From contig OZ025206.1 of assembly GCA_964019055.1 (NCBI GenBank), positions 27,152,906 to 27,216,905 of the forward strand: 64,000 nt of DNA, read 5' to 3'. Position numbers and translations under genes: made by a program. The notes below the pieces were generated by a model. It was given only the letters and a program-made list of their open reading frames with translations. It was not told the DNA's origin and did not search any database. The DNA is from Anthopleura xanthogrammica. Its lineage: Eukaryota; Cnidaria; Anthozoa; Actiniaria; Actiniidae. Numbering within the stretch: position 1 is the stretch's first letter; each line of letters starts with the position of its first letter. Below, one piece after another: positions 47,801-58,581 of this stretch.

Positions 47801-49910
47801 ATAAAATGCTGCAGCATGTCCTGAACCGAATGTGTGAAGTCTTGAATGATGTTGATCGGTCAATGCAAAAACATCTGAATTGGTTCAATTGTCTTACGTG
47901 GTTTAGCAGGCGTAAAGCTTGCCTTACCTTTCATGTGTGTGTATACAAAACATTCACTCGTTGGCTTTGGAGGATAAGCCTTGGCGAAACCGTAGGCCCT
48001 CAGATTTACTTCTAATCCGGTTATACACCAAAGTCGCTTGGAAACGCTCCTAAACGAGAATTAAATCGACCCTTTCTCGAGACCCTCGATTAATAGATTT
48101 AAGAAAGAAAAAACATTTACCTAGTGTCTTGCTTACAATACACAGGGATTAGGGTTTTATTCAGTTTTAGCGACAGATTTAGTCGTCCGTATCCGAGCTT
48201 GACGTCGCGTTGTGAACTACGCGCTACGCAAGTGATTTGTGTAAACCTGTATAAACTCAAGGAAACGGCCAGACGCGAGCTATTTATATCCATCTCGACA
48301 ATGTTTGTTGACATTAGGCCAGAGAAATGGCATGAATTAGTTCACAAGAAGACTTGAATTCTTACCTGATGTCTGAACAGGGCAAAGCTTGGGGAAACTA
48401 TGTTATTTGGAGGTCGAAGTTGCTGCAGTTAACGACTTTACGGGACACCCTCAAGGCCGAGTCTATCTCAGGACAGCGTGAACCTTGCACTGCTCTATAT
48501 CAAACGCTATCCGACTACTTGATGTAAAGTCTTGGACAATAGTTCAAACAATGGACACACGCATCAGAGCCTATCATCAGAAATTCTTTGGTTTTTATTG
48601 CCTCTTGGGATTCCTGAAGGATACTCAAGATCACAGCGACCATTGGTGGCGTGGAGGAGGCGAGGTTTTTTCAATATGACGATTATTCACTAATTATTTT
48701 AGTGGAAATTAAGAAGTGCCCATAAGAAAAAGAAGTTGATGTTTTTGAGGTGATTTCAAAGGTACAAGGCCGCCAATTGCTTGCATGACTAACTGTATAT
48801 TTGGCCATTTTTTTAAGGATTAGCATTTGAATGAAAAACTCAGCACATTGACGATCAGTTCTACCGCCTGCTCATTTCCGGTAACATTGGAAAAATACTT
48901 CGGCGATGAGTATTTTATTGTAAAATTATTTTAATTGAAAAAAAAAGAAAAACAGATTTCACCATTGAAAGTGAGATGAAATGAGCGCTGAAACGACGCC
49001 ACTATTACCCGTACAGGTCAAGGCTTTCTTATGGTTTAATTATAATTGGATGCGAAGTGAATAGCATATCTAGATCAAGTTCATTTTAGAACACTAGCCC
49101 AAGTGGTGAAAACTCTTTAGCGCCATTTCCTAAGTGCTAGATAAATAAAAATCAATTTCAGAGTTAACTTTAGTTTGAGAATACTTGACTTTCAATAGAC
49201 AATTGACAAAGAAATTGAATGTACCAATGCAAACTTTAATCAAGTCACCAACTGCAGGCCGAACACCGAACACAGTTTAATAACCTCCGCAAACAATTTA
49301 TCGGTCGTGACTCAGTTCATTTCGGGCTTTTTACTCAGTCAATTTGAGCAAACAGAGGTTTTGTTGCATGTGAAATTAAATCTGGTCTGTCGGCTACATA
49401 AAACAGAATAAACCAATAGCCTTGTTAATGAAAAGAGAAGGGATCTGAACGATAGCAAATGTTGTTTTCTAATTGAATCAGAGTTGCGGCATTTGGACGT
49501 TCTTTTCTGTAATCTAATTCAACTGTTCATGGCCATGTGCAGGTTTGTACGGTACAAGAATCTTGTATAAAGAAACCACCAGAGAACTCGAGACGTAATC
49601 ATCAGAAGCAATCTGAAAAAAAAGCCCTGTTAGTTTGTGCAATTAACTTTCTTTACTTGAAATAAATATGTATGTCAAATTTAGGTCCACTTTTTCAATT
49701 ATGAATTCTTTTATGAATTTGAATTCTTAGATATTTTGCTTTGTAATTCTTTGTAATGACAAGGAACTCATCCTCAAAAATCACTGTAACACAATGTAAA
49801 ATTCCTCTCTCCGTTGTACACATTATGGGGTCAATTCCAGAACACGTGGGTTAGCTCTGGATTGGCTTTACTGCTTGTTTTTTAGTACTTTGTCCAGGAG
49901 TTTTAAGTGT
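44870..49910. other. Intergenic, no gene recognised
   Basis: AT-rich. The frame 47746-48015 (+) is 89 codons long but has no recognisable domain or flanking splice logic. Confidence 0.5.
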
Positions 49911-49912
49911 GA

Positions 49913-50137
49913 TTAATGGGGTACTAGAGGGTCCTGAAGGGTTAAAACGTGAACAGAAGTTTGCTCGTATTCTTGCGCTGAGAAAATGGGCTTTGATGCA
50001 CTGCGATTGGGAATTGAGTCATCAGCTGGAATCATGGGAAGCAGAAATCTCCGGTACGGTAGTTCTCCATTGAGACATTTAGGATAGGAAATAAGCTTGG
50101 GACCCCATTCTGGGCTGTCCTTAATAATTGTATTCAC
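49913..50137 (-). CDS. Candidate unidentified terminal exon
   Basis: On the minus strand, a pyrimidine-rich tttttag/GTGAATAC acceptor at 50138 is followed by 74 sense codons and a TAA at 49913-49915. Base composition is clearly more GC-rich than the flanks. The residue mix looks protein-like: SPEWGPKLISYPKCLNGE, then LPYRRFLLPMIPADDS, then IFSAQEYEQTSVHVL. I do not recognise the family and found no partner exon upstream, so it could be an exon of a gene with large introns, a fragment of a retrocopy, or chance. Confidence 0.3.
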   Translation of the reverse strand: MNTIIKDSPEWGPKLISYPKCLNGELPYRRFLLPMIPADDSIPNRSASKPIFSAQEYEQTSVHVLTLQDPLVPH

Positions 50138-50139
50138 CT

Positions 50140-53100
50140 AAAAAACTTCATTGTTTATCAGATACTGACTAATTATACTTGAGTATCATGAAACTGACAA
50201 GACGTTCCTACCAATATTAGTTGTTGTACACAGTCTAGGGAATTTTTTTGTTATCAAAATACCGACTTTACCAAAATGGCCCTGAAGATCTCGATGACAA
50301 TGTGTAAGACTAAAATCCGACATGAGGTGGTTTTAGCCCCTTAGGGAAGTGTAAAGCGGTTTATAACTCTCACTCCATGCACTCCTGTGGTATCCTTAAT
50401 GGTATTTCATGAATCATTAGATATCACTTACAAAACAGGTTTATACGGGCGTAGGAGGATCATGGCCAAGACTGCTACTAATAGTTGTAATGAGTCGACT
50501 CTCTTGAAAAATATCAACAAAACGTCCTCACAGATTTTATAGCTCATCTTTAAAACACAATCATGATGAGTTTTTGTTCACTGGATCAAAATATGTAATT
50601 TAGAGATTTTATATATGTATTATCCAGTTTCATTCACGGATGAGAGCAAACTATTGGCTATACCGAAGGGCTTCCATTAAGACACAAAGCCAGAAAATCA
50701 AATTTCTAAATTACCTTCCAATAATCCTCCTGCAGATAAAATTAATCATGGCAATACACAGAAATCGCAGCTTTATGTAGTTAGAGTATTTGGCATCAAG
50801 CAAAAAGGAGAGAAGAAATATAGAGGTTGTACCCGGCACCCTTGTCCTATGGCCAACCCATAGGAGATCTTACATGGTCAGTATAAAAGTCATACAAAGT
50901 CAACTCATTAATCAAAGAAGGGTGTGTTAAGTACATTCAAGATTCATGATACATAAAGTATTTCTGTTACGGTCTAAAAATGGAATGGCTTCCATCCTCG
51001 CATCATGGTTTTTTCACATTTTGGTTTCCCCCAAATTGCCCCACTTCGTTTTAGACTAGTGCCCCTTAAAAAAGGTCTCCAATACATTTGGATAGGATTT
51101 AGTGCTGCAAAGAAAGCGTGATGTACACATGTACCACAAAACTGAAGACCTAAAGAATAACAAACTGTGTGTGGGGTGATCGTGAGATAACCTCTATATA
51201 CTTTGGGCAAACTTTCCACCCTCTCTCTTCACTGTACTTTTGAAATTATACATCCATGTTTTTTTGGGACTTCGAAACTGAATCAAGCTACCCACAGGTC
51301 TTGACTCTTAATGTTGTAAAATTATCTGGATATGAATTTTTAGTACTTCTAGATGTGTGCCATAACGACAGAACATCTCAACATCTCACAGCTCCTGCTA
51401 CGGAGCCTTTCAGTACGGGGGTAGCTAAGAAGGGTTAGTTAGTTCAAAATAAAGCGTATTTTTCCAAGTTCATCAGGATTTAAACTGCGATAAGTGGCCT
51501 TAATCCTTAGCAATGCCTTCACGTAAGAACAGAGGAAAATCAGTAAGAGTAATAAGAGTGCCTGTCAGAGGCTTTTGTCTTCTAAAAGACGAATGTTGTG
51601 TCATTTATAGAACTACTAGTAAGATTAGAATCAATTTTTCTTTGACTTTTTGATCTTTAAAAACCTATACTTGTAACTTTTGTTTTAGCTGTTATGGAGG
51701 ATAAAAACTGAACAACAAAGTAATCCTTGGTCAATCAATCACCTGACAGAATTCCAAAATGGTTAGCTGCGGTTGGTTTTGTTATAAGCTGCTTGCCGTT
51801 TGCATTTTCTGAGATACGTTTAAGGCACAAATAAAAAACAGCTAAGTATCTTTAATTTGTTGCTTCAGTGGCTGCACTAAGTTTTGATACCCAGTGCACG
51901 CATACAAATAAAAACAGTATTCTCGTAAACTGTAGAGGTATAATCCTTACCATAAAGTTCAACACTGTTAGTGGCTCCTCGTATGAACTAAACAGATTAT
52001 TTTAGGAGGAGCCAAAAATTGATGGATATCGTTTTGTTTGTTACTGAAGAACCAAATGTCAAGCAAAGATCAGAAAAGAGAACCTTTACGCGCTATACGA
52101 TTTGGGATTAGCGCCAAGGAGATAGCCAAAGCTCAGCAAGATTGACAGGTTATGCCCCTTCCAACCCAACGACTTCATAATCATTGGAATTTATCGATAT
52201 AACTAAAGAAAATATAAAGATATTTTTGAGCCAAAAGGTATTGTCATGTCATGTAGGGAGTCTAACAGTGTGCCTAAGATGTTCTTTCTCTATCAGTTGG
52301 CCTGTCCAAGAAACTGAAAGTGACTGATGAGAAAAGTTTGCTGGAGCCAATAACACAGGAGCATTTGTATGTCAGTTTGACATTAGCAATAGTGATTTGG
52401 TGGATTAGCGTTTCCTGCCTTAAGGAGGTTTTCTGATGTAAAACCCATCTTTATCATAGATTGTCGCGACAGTCTACCGTACATGCTAGCTGCTCTGGCG
52501 ACGATACAATTGCAACAAGTCTCATAGTATTGTGCCCCAGACTGGTACGGTAAACAATATAGCTTTGTCTTCGTTCATGTTTAGGAACGTAATCCACTGA
52601 CCACACTTGTTACACTTGATGTTACCACGCCTTTTTCTTCGTTTAAAGTAAACATCCATTCTATCTTGAATTTTTGAGTTCTCTCAGAAGACAATCTTTG
52701 GGAAGTGTTTTGGCTTATTTTTGACACTGAGATAATAGAAGAGGACTTGTATATAATCTTTATAGTTGTAATCCAGCTATATCCACCTAATTCGACTTTG
52801 AGCCCTTTATCAATTTAAAAAAGGTTTCCGAGCCTTTGGAAAATTATATTATAAGGTCAGTTGAACGTCGTTTATTCATCTCCGAGTAACACGAGGATGG
52901 AGAATAAGGACAAGAAACGAACCTTTAAGGGTTTTATGCCCTAAATGTTTTGGAATGTGCTGTAATAGTGTTCTGGAATGCGTGCGAAAAAAGACGTTTT
53001 GCAAGTAAAGATTCCCTTGAAACAAACACACACAAACACGAAAAGAGCACATGAAAACATCATTCGAGAAATGTTAAAAATGTTTGAAACAGATAAGAGT

Positions 53101-55490
53101 GGATCAAGACATTCTTAACATGGACAAACCATCCTGCTTGTCAGCTTAGGATTGATATAAATATTACTGGCTATGTTTAGGGCCAGCCAGACCTCGTGCT
53201 CATAACACAGGAAGCAAGACTGACACTTTTTGGTTATCATCCTATTCAGGTATTATCCATAATGTACCTGGGAAAATGACAAGATGGATTGGTACAATCA
53301 CGACCAGATTTGTGGGTCTTACACTCCAAAAATCATTACTAATCTGACAACCTGTCAAAAGGGCTGATAAGCGCAGAAATAATCAATTTATAAAGATTAA
53401 AAGTTCGTGTCTTTTAATTATTTTTCCTAAAGCCATGCCAATTAGAGTAAACCAAAAAGAAGTTTCTCAAAACGAAATGAATTCTTTAACTTTGGGTGTA
53501 GTCGAACTCTCCAGTACTATGCCATCTGCAGTGACCTTGAATGAGGGCAGGACAAAATCGTAAATCACAATTCACCATACTTTACACCGGACACAGTTCT
53601 CCATGTGCTTTGGGAATTAGAAGTTTTGCTCTCACACGTAACCTTGTTGAAAGTGTTGACAAAAGAAGGATTTATAAGCTTCTTAGTGATTTGCAGTTTT
53701 GAGTATTTCAAAACATTGACAAACAACTTTTCGATCTTATAGTGTAAGCTATATCAGTGAAACTTCAAAGCAAAAGGGATATATATTAGGTGACAAAAAT
53801 AACTTATGAGTCCTTGGTGTTTTGGTTTTGTAGTTTATATATAGACTAAAAAAACTGTAAAACGCAATTTTTTACTTACTACAAATAACTATGCATCATT
53901 TTGAATCATACTTTTCATACCGAATCTTTAACCTTCTCATTTTCTTCATTTGCTTTAAATTAATTTTTTTTGTTGCGAGTAATAATATCTATTAGGTTTT
54001 ATCCTTGATATATTTCGATTGCTGAATTTTGGGCGTACTTGGATCATCCAGTTCCTGATGACAAAATGTGCGACCGAATTTAGAAAAGCTATACATGACA
54101 TTGAAGTACGCAACATTTCAAAGCTTTGCAAGATCTTTATTGTGTGCATGTGTTTGAGATGTCAGTGGTGCTGCACTAGTGGGTCTGTTTCTAGTTCTAT
54201 AGTTAAGAAAGCAAAAATGTTTCTGCTTCTTGCTTCTTTATATTTAGTTCATGTCATAAACAGTTTGAGTCACACAAGTTTTTGAAAAATCCTGCTATGT
54301 CTTTTGGCAAATTTTAAGGCATTTTTTTAAACTCACAGGGGTTGCATACATGGGATGAATGTTAGGGTACAGACATACTTCTCTACCATCTCCAGAAATA
54401 TGTAATATCTCATATCTTGTGTTTGGCAATGATTTCGTGCGTTCATGCGAAAGGACGGAAAAGAGGGCCCATATATTGGCCCTTGGATGCTATCATCTTC
54501 ATGAACAAAAACCGGCTTTACTTTAATGCATTATCATATAATTCGACATTGTGCAATATTCGTATTCTAAAATCACAAAGGTCATGATTTTTTCCCCATT
54601 CATAAAGCACAATTATCAAATGACTAAGAACTTTCAATCATCAATTGATACACGATGGAATTAGAAGAATTTAGGATGAAAATGTCGTTGGGATTTGGAA
54701 GTATGAAACTAACTTTTAAATCTGACAAATATACGAAATATATATTTTTTCATATTGACAGGGGATTGCTTGGAAAATATGTGCTTTATTTCATTATATC
54801 TACTTTGATTTTTACATCTTAGAAAGATAATAGAAAGCTAATAATAAATAAGCTGAAAGTTCTATTACTTCTGTCCAATTTAATTTAATATAGAAAATTT
54901 GTAGAAATATTGATACATAATATGTATTGTCACTTCGTATGATTCTGACCAGAAAACAAAAGTGTGAAAGCATCAAGCGTGATTAAGTTGATAGAACATC
55001 ACTTTTTAGGAATTTAACTTTTTTTTTTTAACTTTAAATTTAACTTAAGGTTTACTAAGGAATCCATCTTTCAAACATGGCATGATTTTCCTATAACTTT
55101 CTTTATAGAAAAATCTTGACAAAATTTATGATCTTCATTTTCAATATGCCTCACTATAGCCGGGAATTGAGAAACCAATTAACGTTCTCAGTCGAATTTT
55201 GAAAAAAAATTGTGCAATCATAAAAGCCAAATCAAGCTATAGAGAACTCCTAACTCGTCTTTGATTTTTTTAAAACAAGAATCAAGAAGTAAAAAGAAAT
55301 GAGTATAAAGAGTATTAAAAAAATCCACAGATACAGTTGCCCATACCGCTGAAATGGGCTGCAAAACTGAGCAGAGTTAAAATTTTCAGTTGGCCGGAAA
55401 TATCCGAGTAAATTAGTGTTAATCATGCCTTTGTAAGAAAGGTTCAGTTTTTATTATCTACTCCCTTTACTGCAGTCATTGTGAACAATA
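50140..55490. other. Intergenic, no gene recognised
   Basis: AT-rich, with no repeat array or convincing exon. The frame 50974-51219 (-) has no recognisable motif. Confidence 0.5.
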
Positions 55491-55626
55491 CTCTAGTTGA
55501 GTCAACGCGTAACGCTCAATAAATTGCTTTCAATAACAGTTGTTTTGTGTCTCAAACGTTTATCGTTCATTCCATATAATACTTCCTTGTTTGGTGTATT
55601 TTTCATTTATCTTACGAGGTATACAT

Positions 55627-56098
55627 GGTTGTTTGGTTGTTTGGTTGTTTGGTTGTTTGGTTGTTTGGTTGTTTGGTTGTTTGGTTGTTTGGTTGTTTGG
55701 TTGTTTGGTTGTTTGGTTGTTTGGTTGTTTGGTTGTTTGGTTGTTTGGTTGTTTGGTTGTTTGGTTGTTTGGTTGTTTGGTTGTTTGGTTGTTTGGTTGT
55801 TTGGTTGTTTGGTTGTTTGGTTGTTTGGTTGTTTGGTTGTTTGGTTGTTTGGTTGTTTGGTTGTTTGGTTGTTTGGTTGTTTGGTTGTTTGGTTGTTTGG
55901 TTGTTTGGTTGTTTGGTTGTTTGGTTGTTTGGTTGTTTGGTTGTTTGGTTGTTTGGTTGTTTGGTTGTTTGGTTGTTTGGTTGTTTGGTTGTTTGGTTGT
56001 TTGGTTGTTTGGTTGTTTGGTTGTTTGGTTGTTTGGTTGTTTGGTTGTTTGGTTGTTTGGTTGTTTGGTTGTTTGGTTGTTTGGTTGTTTGGTTGTTT
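55627..56098. repeat. Perfect (GGTTGTTT)n octanucleotide array, ~59 copies
   Basis: About 470 bp of uninterrupted GGTTGTTT units with no variant seen. One strand is G/T only, the other A/C only. As with the array at 43943, the unit is open in several frames and gives long artefactual reading frames. A degenerate TTGCTTGG/CTTGCTTG-type tail continues to about 56290. Confidence 0.97.
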
Positions 56099-56311
56099 GC
56101 TTAGTTGCTTGGGTTTATTTGCTTCCTTGCTTGCTAGCGTGGTCACTTGTAGTCTCACTTAAAGTCACTTGGTAGTTTGTTATCATGATTAAATCAGTTT
56201 ACCCTGGCTTATCTCCTTGGGGTTGTCTTGCCTTTTCCTGGCTTGCTGATTGGTTTGCTTGTTTATTTTCATGGTCTTTGATGGCTTGTCTTTTAGCGGA
56301 CATTATGCATG

Positions 56312-56605
56312 TCAATTACCAGAACCTTCCAGATACTATGCCACAGAGTAACCTTTCAGGAACTGATTCACATCTACTGGTCGAAACCTTTCTCAATTTT
56401 TCCAGGAACAGGAAAATATCTTGGTGGTTTTGCGGTGGTTTTGTACCAGGATTTGTACCATGCTGAATTCCCAGAACCTTCCAGATAGCATGCCACAGAG
56501 TAACCTTTCAGGAACTGATTCACATCTACTGTTGTAAAACTTTCTCAATTTTTCCAGGAACAGGAAAATATCTTGGTGGTTTTGTGGTTGGATTCAAAAT
56601 GATCA
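56312..56605. repeat. Direct tandem duplication of ~152 bp
   Basis: The AGAACCTTCCAGATA segment at 56321 recurs at 56473. It is followed in both copies by ATGCCACAGAGTAACC and TTTTTCCAGGAACAGG. The second copy carries small changes, so the duplication is not brand new. Confidence 0.85.
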
Positions 56606-56658
56606 TTTTTGCCATCGAGGCAATGGCGGATTGAAGGATTGGTCACAGGGTGCCCGTG

Positions 56659-56674
56659 CCCCCCCCCCCCCCCC
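56659..56674. repeat. Poly-C run (16 C)
   Basis: Longest C homopolymer in the window, in a context (GGTGCCCGTGCC) resembling that of the run at 6843. Confidence 0.95.
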
Positions 56675-57160
56675 TTTCTAGCTTGGAATTAGTTGGTTAG
56701 TAAAGCAACAGGTACATATCATCGTCTTGTTTTTGTGACCCCCCTATACACTCAAAACCAGCAACGAATACTAAAGCAACATAAATTTGCTCAACTTTTT
56801 ATTTCATCTTTGCTATATCATATTATAATAACTAAAACTTATAAGTAATATATGCATGTACATAGTTAGTGTTTGTTGCCAAAAGCACAATTCAGGACAC
56901 AGTAATTGTTAGTTATAACAAGTGTTAGTCATACATTCATACATGTATATCATACCAAATGCAAATTTGTTTAGTAAATATTTGTTCATGAAGCTGTGAA
57001 TTCTCTGTTTCATTACTACAGACTACTACACCTACAAAATCATTTTCGTTCCTTTTGTTGGCCAATTTAACATCGTTATCTCGCGACTTCCAGTGGCCCT
57101 GGAGTTAACAGATAGCACAAGGAATTCTAAGAAAAATGTTTTTTTTCCTTGAACGTAATG

Positions 57161-57303
57161 GTATGTCCATTTCAGACCACGTGTCATTCCCTTGAGTATC
57201 ATTTCCTTGTTTGGATGCAAATGAAACAAATAATCCTATTCTCAAAGGAATGACAAGTGGTCTGAAATGGGCAAGACAAACGTCCAAGCTAAAAAGATCT
57301 ATT
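57161..57303. mobile_element. Fold-back member of the GGTCTGAAATGGG repeat family
   Basis: Arm 57161-57195 (CCATTTCAGACCAC core) pairs with arm 57241-57276 (GTGGTCTGAAATGG core). The right part through AAGCTAAAAAGATCTATTT matches the MITE at 30494-30620, apart from a few changes. Confidence 0.65.
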
Positions 57304-57309
57304 TGGTAT

Positions 57310-58040
57310 TTTATTAGTGGTTTCAAGAAGGTATAGAGGGTGACAAATAATTTTTATATTTGCCTACTCCACTTTCTATTGTGGGATGCAAATTTTAAAG
57401 GTTTTTCCAGTTCTGGATGCATGAAAACATAATCAACAAAATATATACGTACACAATTAATGATCATGTTCATCAAATAAACAAATACATGAAATATTTC
57501 ACATTCTTTGTTTTGTCATTTTTTTTTTCATTTAAATTACCTTTTTTGCGTTGTAATTAATTTATTCCAATATAAGCTATTTTGTAAAGAGTAGTATGTT
57601 TTTGGTGTGTTTTTCTCTTTTACCGTTTATTTTATTTCACAGAAAAGCGGCGGAAAGTCGTATGTTATTTTTCCATTACATGAATCTACATTGTAGATCC
57701 CATTCAAAATTGTCTTGGACGCGAGGCCAACAGGAAAAAAAGAAGAAAACTTTTACTCGATGGGATTTTTGTCATTAATTTTGTATTTTCCTTTTAGCCT
57801 CGCATCTAAGATAATTTTCAAAAGGGTGGTAGACTTTTATGAAGTACAAAGAAAAGTAATTGCTGATCCTGGGAATGCAGCAAAGACCTTTGATCTTTTG
57901 TTTATATTACAGAGGATCTAACGGTAGCCGAGGATTTAATGTTACGGTATCTTGAGCTCTAATCCGGCTGCTACATACATAATGTCATGCCACTAGCTTA
58001 TATATATATATGTATATAATTAAGTTTACAGGAATAATTA
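57310..58040. other. 3' flank of Otx B, no gene recognised
   Basis: AT-rich with a short TA run near 58000-58015. No exon seen. Confidence 0.5.
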
Positions 58041-58048
58041 TGATTTAA

Positions 58049-58054
58049 TTTATT
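58049..58054 (-). promoter_or_regulatory. Poly(A) signal of Otx gene B
   Basis: AATAAA on the minus strand about 183 nt past the TAG stop, the nearest canonical hexamer I found. Confidence 0.5.
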
Positions 58055-58236
58055 AACGTCATTACAAGTATTTTTTTTTGAACTTCTTAGTGGTCAATAT
58101 TCTCATCCTCAAAAATCATTTTTTGCTAAATTTATCTGAAATAAGCCTAATTAAAATAATTATCATTTATGAATTTAGAATATGTTATAAATCTTTTCAA
58201 ACTCTCATATCGCTTGATAATATACAGTTAAGTTGA

Positions 58237-58581
58237 TTATCTAGGTGCCATTGGGTGCATATGGTCCAGAGACATATATGGACCACTTGTAGGAGAACAA
58301 AAGTACGGTGAGGCCTGGGGTGGGGGCATGAATGCCCCAGAATTGCTTGGTGACATGCCATTATTCATGACAGAATGTGATGGGTAATTTGACAGACTGG
58401 GTCGTACTGATTCGTGGGCAGGGCTCCAGATATTCCCACTGCAGCTTGCATACCGACAGGGTGATGGTGGTACTGGTTGTGGAAGATCCTTCGTCATTGG
58501 CGGGGTTTTGGGCTTTGGCTTTGGCTTTTGTTCCCCCTTGGTCAGTTGTCTGGCTTTCGCCCGTCTATTTTTGAACCATAC
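58237..58581 (-). CDS. otx: Otx B terminal exon
   Basis: Acceptor ttgccag/GTATGG, stop TAG at 58237-58239. Carries homeodomain helix 3, a KPKPKPK linker and the WSP motif. Confidence 0.93.
   Translation of the reverse strand, partial: VWFKNRRAKARQLTKGEQKPKPKPKTPPMTKDLPQPVPPSPCRYASCSGNIWSPAHESVRPSLSNYPSHSVMNNGMSPSNSGAFMPPPQASPYFCSPTSGPYMSLDHMHPMAPR

Noticed and set aside
50974..51219. 81-codon minus-strand frame as an exon
   Set aside because: No motif recognised and no convincing partner exon; weaker than the 49913-50137 candidate.
55497..56175. Long reading frames with LFGCLVVW-type or NNQTTKQP-type repeats
   Set aside because: By-products of the (GGTTGTTT)n array, open in all plus frames and one minus frame.
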